NCBI RefSeq assembly: GCF_037975245.1
Contig: NC_092563.1
Location: 30,593,960 to 30,657,959 of the forward strand
Length of the DNA stretch: 64,000 nucleotides
From: Apostichopus japonicus
Taxonomy: Eukaryota > Echinodermata > Holothuroidea > Aspidochirotida > Stichopodidae
Direction: 5' to 3'
Below are positions 59,484 to 64,000 of the stretch, piece by piece; the stretch's first letter is position 1, and the number at the start of each line of letters is the position of its first letter. The notes beneath the pieces were generated by a model. The model was not told where the DNA came from and ran no database searches. It saw only the letters and a list, made by a program, of their open reading frames with translations. A program made the translations under genes and the position numbers.

Positions 59484-62400
59484 AGATCAGGTGTAAGTTG
59501 GAGACAGATAAGAGAACAGCGAAATAAATTACGTTGATACTTCAATGCAGCCACTTGAAGAAACAGTAAGTGCATGCCTTTTACACAATCTGCGAATGAA
59601 TATACATGTGACATCAAAAACATCAACTAACAAAAGTTGCGGTTGCATACATAAGACATGTGATATATCTCGAGGTCTTTGTGTGACATACTCTTAAACT
59701 TCCTGGTTTGGGGACATTAACATGCAACCAGTTTCCCCTCCCAAATATAGTCCATTTACTTTGTCTAAAAATTGATTAAAACTGTGTGTCCTCCATCCCA
59801 ATGACCCACTACTGAATCAATGCTTACATCCTCTCTTTCTTCTGTCTCTAATGCCTCCATACTTTGGACCATATGAAAACTGAATGTTTTAACAGGATAC
59901 CAAACCACATATGACCTGTCTCCTGTCATTTTATGTACTGCACTCTATCAATCTGTTAGACCTTTATATAAATTGCTAGCACCATGCATCCATCACCTCT
60001 GCTTGATCCATGTTACTTCCTTCTCTTGATCTACCATTCAGAAGTCATACACCCCGTCTTATAAAATGTAGACTCTTAGTCTGCAGGTCTCATATGATCA
60101 TTACTTTAAATTTGATATTTTGATAATTTGCAATTAATGAGCCCCTACTAAAAGCTAACATTAATATGCCAGGCCTCATATTTAAATACCCTATGGCATG
60201 ATCAATCTTGCTAGTCTTTGAACCTGACTGTTTGAGAGTTTGGTATGGTGGCAGCAAATCAAAAAACATTTGTGCATAGCATTTAGAATACAATTATGTG
60301 GTATACTGTTCTTAAGCTGCTAACTCTCCCTTTTAGTTCGATAGTAGATTACCATATACAAGGAGCATTCTATGGGGAACAATCCAGGTGCAAGGCTAAA
60401 ATGTTAACGATTGCCCACGTTAGGTGGATGAAAAAATGCTAAAATTTCTCACAGTTCAGTAAAGATGTTTGTTAAATGAAGAGCTGGCTCAGTAGTAAAG
60501 TTTTGGAATAAATAAGTTACTTTCAATGACAGACTGAAGTGAAAATTCTAAGTATTGAAAATTTCTGAACTGACTTCTGTCTCTCTTGTGGTCATATAAA
60601 ATCACTTGTAAAGTGCCAATTTGTATGGGAAATGATTTACCTCTCATGCTGGAGAAGAAACCTCCTTGGAGTGACAAAATGCTTTTCTTGAAGGAATGGA
60701 CTTCTCTGAAGGAGATATTTTCAATAATGAACAATGACCAGATTTCATATGGTTTTAATGTAGTTTACACTATATACTGAGAGATATCACAACCTGAATG
60801 AATTAACACAGCTGATTTGGATCAATTTTAAGCAAAGAATTTGGTAGCCAGCCTGGATCAAATAACTCCATTGCATCTTGTTCACATTGGAAAATGATGC
60901 CAACTTGGCCAATTATTTAATTAAAGTTGAAGATGGGAAAGGTGGGATGAAGGAGAGGATCACGCAATGCAAAAGTAGTAAAGCTATCCTTCTATGTTGT
61001 ATCCCATGTCAAATGAAAATGGCAATGCAAAGATTGCCAATAAAAAATGTAAATTACTGATGGCGCTATAGCAAAACCTTCTGGTCTCAAAACAACATTC
61101 TGTAGGTGTGGATGCAAACATGAGTACTTACAGTACATGGTTGGATATGGTTGGTTAACTTAAACATGGATGACATATCCAAGTCTGTCTGGTGCATGAA
61201 AATCTTACTAAAACAAAACAAGGGACAGAAATTAGAAATATTAAGTACCTGTTTCAATCCTGAAAGACAAGGTAATTTTCCACAGCCATAATTTATCATG
61301 AGTGACAATAAATTAGTATAAAGGTGATTTTGGATAAAATAACAACTTATTGTAGCATACATCATTCTTAAACTAAGATTTTCTTTCAAAGATTACTTTT
61401 AAAACTTAATTTCATGAGCAAATTCTTCAATTGAGAAGTATATATTGCAACATAAGCAAGCCTATGATTTATTCCAAGAGCTATGAAGTTCCTACCATGA
61501 TGTACTATTGGTTATGCATACAGTACAGACATATTTTGACATTAACTATAATTTCTCACCTTCTTTGGCCTCCAACGTTAATCATCCAGTCAAGGAAAAC
61601 ATGCTTCAGGAACTTGGTATTGCCAAACTAGAAATTATATTCAAAGACAGAATGAGAATCCATTGACATGAGATCCTACAAATCTTGCTTCAAATATTAT
61701 CATGGATGGGTTGCATGGTTTAAAATATGCATTAATCATTTTGACTGGTGAAGAGGAGCAGATTCAAAGAGACCCGCCAATGATATTGTGGCAAGTAACA
61801 AAGTTAGGTTATTTGTTCGGGAACCAAATTTATCTACAGTACATATTGACCTAGTAGCATGTGCAAAGGAAGGGGGTGGGGCCATTCTGTCCTCCCATCG
61901 TTAGTCAGGGAATTGTTCAGTCGAGGATTTTTTTTTTACATTTAACCAGAGAAGAAATAGACCACTACTACTACCACCTCCCTGCCCCCCCCCCCTTCAT
62001 TAGATTCACGCCGCTGCCTAAATCCGTTGGGACAAATGGAATTCTCCCCTCCTCTCTCTCCTCTTTGAAATCCTATGCATATCACTGTATTCACCACTTT
62101 ATAGCAACTGTTTGAATTCATTTTGATCAATGTTTAGATGCTATTCTATTCAACAAAGTTATATGACCTAGTTAATTAACTAAAATGAAGGCCTAACGAA
62201 GCTTCCTTTCAAATTATTGTATGGTTGAAAATTTGATATTTTCCAATTTGTATTTTACGTTGATTAATTAATTTAATACTAATGTTTAAGTAATTTTGTT
62301 TGGGCACTGAATTGCTGAGAAGTTAATGTAATCATTCCTATTTTTTTAAGTAATATTAATATTAGGGAGAACAAAATATAGGAGAGAGTTTTAGTTTTAT

Positions 62401-62776
62401 CAAGTGTGGTCTTAATTTGATAAGTAATTCATTTTCAGTAGCTTTGCTACAAATTACCAACATAATCAAATAAAGTTGCTTTATATCTAGACCAAATAAT
62501 AAACACAGACTATTAATGGACATGACTGTCGGCACAAAATATAGTTTTATATTATATGTTAATAGAAAGTTAAAGACCCTTGCTACTGGTCTAGGTTGTA
62601 AATTGATACCACTTTCTATGACTTTCATTAAATTCACTTTAGTTATTAAATACTAGAACATGGCTAAACACCTTCTGATAACATTCATGGTGTTTAACTG
62701 AAAGTTCTACTACTAATGAGTAGTTCATGTGCAGTCCAGAATTGATTTGACTGTTTTTGAGGGGTGTCTCTTCTTT
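59484..62776. other. Gene-less stretch, nothing recognised
   Basis: AT-rich, with chance frames up to 100 codons (61087-61389, minus) and no recognisable motif. A C-run lies at 61985-61995. Confidence 0.5.
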
Positions 62777-62985
62777 CAGCCCAAAAATAATCATTTGGGT
62801 GGCAGTCTGTGTGTGAGTGTGTGTGTGTGTGTATGGGAGGTCAAGCAGCTTGGCGGGAGAGGAGGAATACCCCTGTCAGCCCCAAAAACTTAATTTGAGT
62901 GGCATTCAGCCGGTTTGTGGGGGGGGGGGGGGGAGGTGAAGCAGCATTGTTTTGGGGATGCAGGGGTAAGAGGGAATATCCCATC
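62777..62985 (+). repeat. Imperfect tandem duplication of about 100 bp with GT tract and G tract
   Basis: CAGCCC(C)AAAAA..AATTTG(G/A)GTGGCA..CAG begins at 62777 and again at 62877. Both units continue to GGGAGGT(C/G)AAGCAGC and then GAGG(A)ATA(C/T)CC. The first contains (GT)n at 62807-62833. The second has a run of about 15 G at 62919-62933 at the matching position. Confidence 0.75.
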
Positions 62986-63025
62986 CTCTACTGGCCATTA
63001 TCTTAGATGGCCAACCTTCTTGAAA

Positions 63026-63256
63026 CTAACTGACTATTAGGGATCTAGAATTGACTCCATTCAAGGATCCAGCATTCTTGGTTCCAGAAATTCTTCCATT
63101 TTTAGCTCTATGAATGGTCCTATTCAATGATTCAGTATTTGTCCTGTGTGAAAGCCTTTTCAAAGATGGGTCTATATTTAGTTGGCCAAATATTTTAGAG
63201 CTGATAGGCAATATGAGCTTAGTTCCCCATGGCAGATCCACATCAGGCAAATCCAT
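63026..63256 (-). CDS. Unrecognised 76-codon open frame, possible terminal exon
   Basis: Starts with an ATG and reads MDLPDVDLPWGTKLIL, then a polar serine/asparagine/arginine-rich stretch (SLNRTIHRAKNGR, GSLNGVNSRS) to a stop. Its balanced composition is unlike the hydrophobic chance frames elsewhere. I do not recognise it. There is no visible Kozak preference, splice support or neighbouring exon, so it may be chance. Confidence 0.17.
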   Translation of the reverse strand: MDLPDVDLPWGTKLILPISSKIFGQLNIDPSLKRLSHRTNTESLNRTIHRAKNGRISGTKNAGSLNGVNSRSLIVS

Positions 63257-63481
63257 TGTGTCAAAACCTTTACTTATTTACATCCAAGTGAAAAGCTAAT
63301 ATATCTGACAAAATACATTTTCATGGTCATGACGATGACTCCATTTCCTGTTAAAACTCATACTCTGATGCTCAACTATGAATTAATGACAATTCCATAA
63401 GAGATGGCGCTCTTCTGGTTTGTAATTCCAGACACATTTATATTTACTGTGTATATGTCGTTTACCTATGGGTGTTTTCTA

Positions 63482-63560
63482 CTAATAATAATAATAATAA
63501 ACAGTTCTTATTAAGCGCCCGTAACAGAAGTCTCAGGGCGCTTTACAAATAAAAAGGTCA
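63482..63560 (-). mobile_element. LINE/SINE-type 3' tail with GCGC stem and (TTA)n
   Basis: On the minus strand, TTTGTAAAGCGCCCTGAGAC, then GTTACGGGCGCTTAATAAG and (TTA)n at 63482-63501. The two GCGC segments form a short stem-loop, as in L2/CR1-type LINE 3' UTRs. It differs from the 15166/22835 subfamily. Sequence upstream (63560-63650) may be more of the element, but no ORF2 end is readable. Confidence 0.7.
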
Positions 63561-64000
63561 GAAAATACATAAAGAATACAAGTCAAACACACAGCAAAAG
63601 AAGCATATGACCGAATATGTACAGATATATACAGATTAACACTAGGATAGAAAGTAGCAGAGACAGGCAACAACAGATCATGATGCTGCATGCAGTGCAA
63701 ATGATCTAACTAACCATGCATCCATTATCCAACCAAAATTTCAACACTTGTGCAGAGATAGGGATGGAATGAGAAGGAGATGGAGAGGAGTGATAACATC
63801 ATCATCAATCCACTTTTTTCTAACATTTCTGCTTTTTTCCAGAAATAAATTAATGGATCATAAAGATAGCCACAAGAATAATAAATAAGGCTTTTGCTTG
63901 TGAGAAAGAATTAAGACAATTGAATAACCTCAATACTGGGCATAACTGGTGTGAACCATTCTAACCAACTTTGAACAAACTCAATTATCAAATTTGTGGT
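63561..64000. other. Gene-less end of window
   Basis: Nothing beyond the possible continuation of the retroelement tail could be supported. Confidence 0.45.

Overview
This window looks like non-coding nuclear DNA from a multicellular animal. It is AT-rich by eye, has no dense run of open frames, and carries retrotransposon, SINE and DNA-transposon relics, kilobase-scale minisatellite arrays and many simple repeats. The mix (L2/CR1-like LINE ends with GCGC stems and ATT tails, hAT-type MITEs with 8-bp target duplications, repeats rich in TGACCT) suggests a marine invertebrate, perhaps an echinoderm. That placement is an inference and no host gene confirms it. I find no confident host protein-coding gene, rRNA or functional tRNA. 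The window is probably intergenic or lies inside a very long intron.

Layout. A 41-bp minisatellite sits at 84-405, followed by a 59-bp satellite of about 46 copies at 2612-5325. The 59-bp array contains an exact 354-bp, six-monomer higher-order repeat. From 6.5 to 12.4 kb there are a TGACCT-rich repeat, one copy of a MITE (8034-8565), one unexplained 129-codon open frame (9280-9669, minus) and an internally deleted LINE (11803-12400, minus). A LINE 3' end lies at 15166-15490. A transposon cluster at 16786-18145 holds a hAT end, a complete 295-bp hAT MITE, a LINE reverse-transcriptase fragment and a MITE fragment. At 21-24 kb there are a diverged hAT-like repeat, another LINE 3' end and an exact 341-bp tandem duplication. 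A long featureless stretch follows.

A second satellite (57 bp, about 54 copies) fills 32460-35540. Its monomer length is divisible by three, so its 3' half is accidentally open on the minus strand. Next come a 525-bp hAT-like element (35974-36498) and a 187-bp hAT MITE (40790-40976). A tRNA-like relic and a 1391-bp hAT-like element with perfect 8-bp target duplications (44398-45788) follow. The best-preserved LINE fragment is at 46325-47342 (YADD reverse-transcriptase motif). A 1-kb inverted-repeat element is at 48483-49496. The last 12 kb hold two more TGACCT-rich repeats, a full MITE with TTAA-type ends (56866-57453), a tRNA-Thr-like SINE (59170-59483) and a LINE-type 3' tail (63482-63560).

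No gene network can be read from this window. The coherent story is repeat biology: L2/CR1-type LINEs that share 3' stems with a SINE, several non-autonomous hAT families that can be bounded to the base by their target duplications, and minisatellites that grew by block duplication. All alignments were made by eye, so copy numbers and percentages are approximate.
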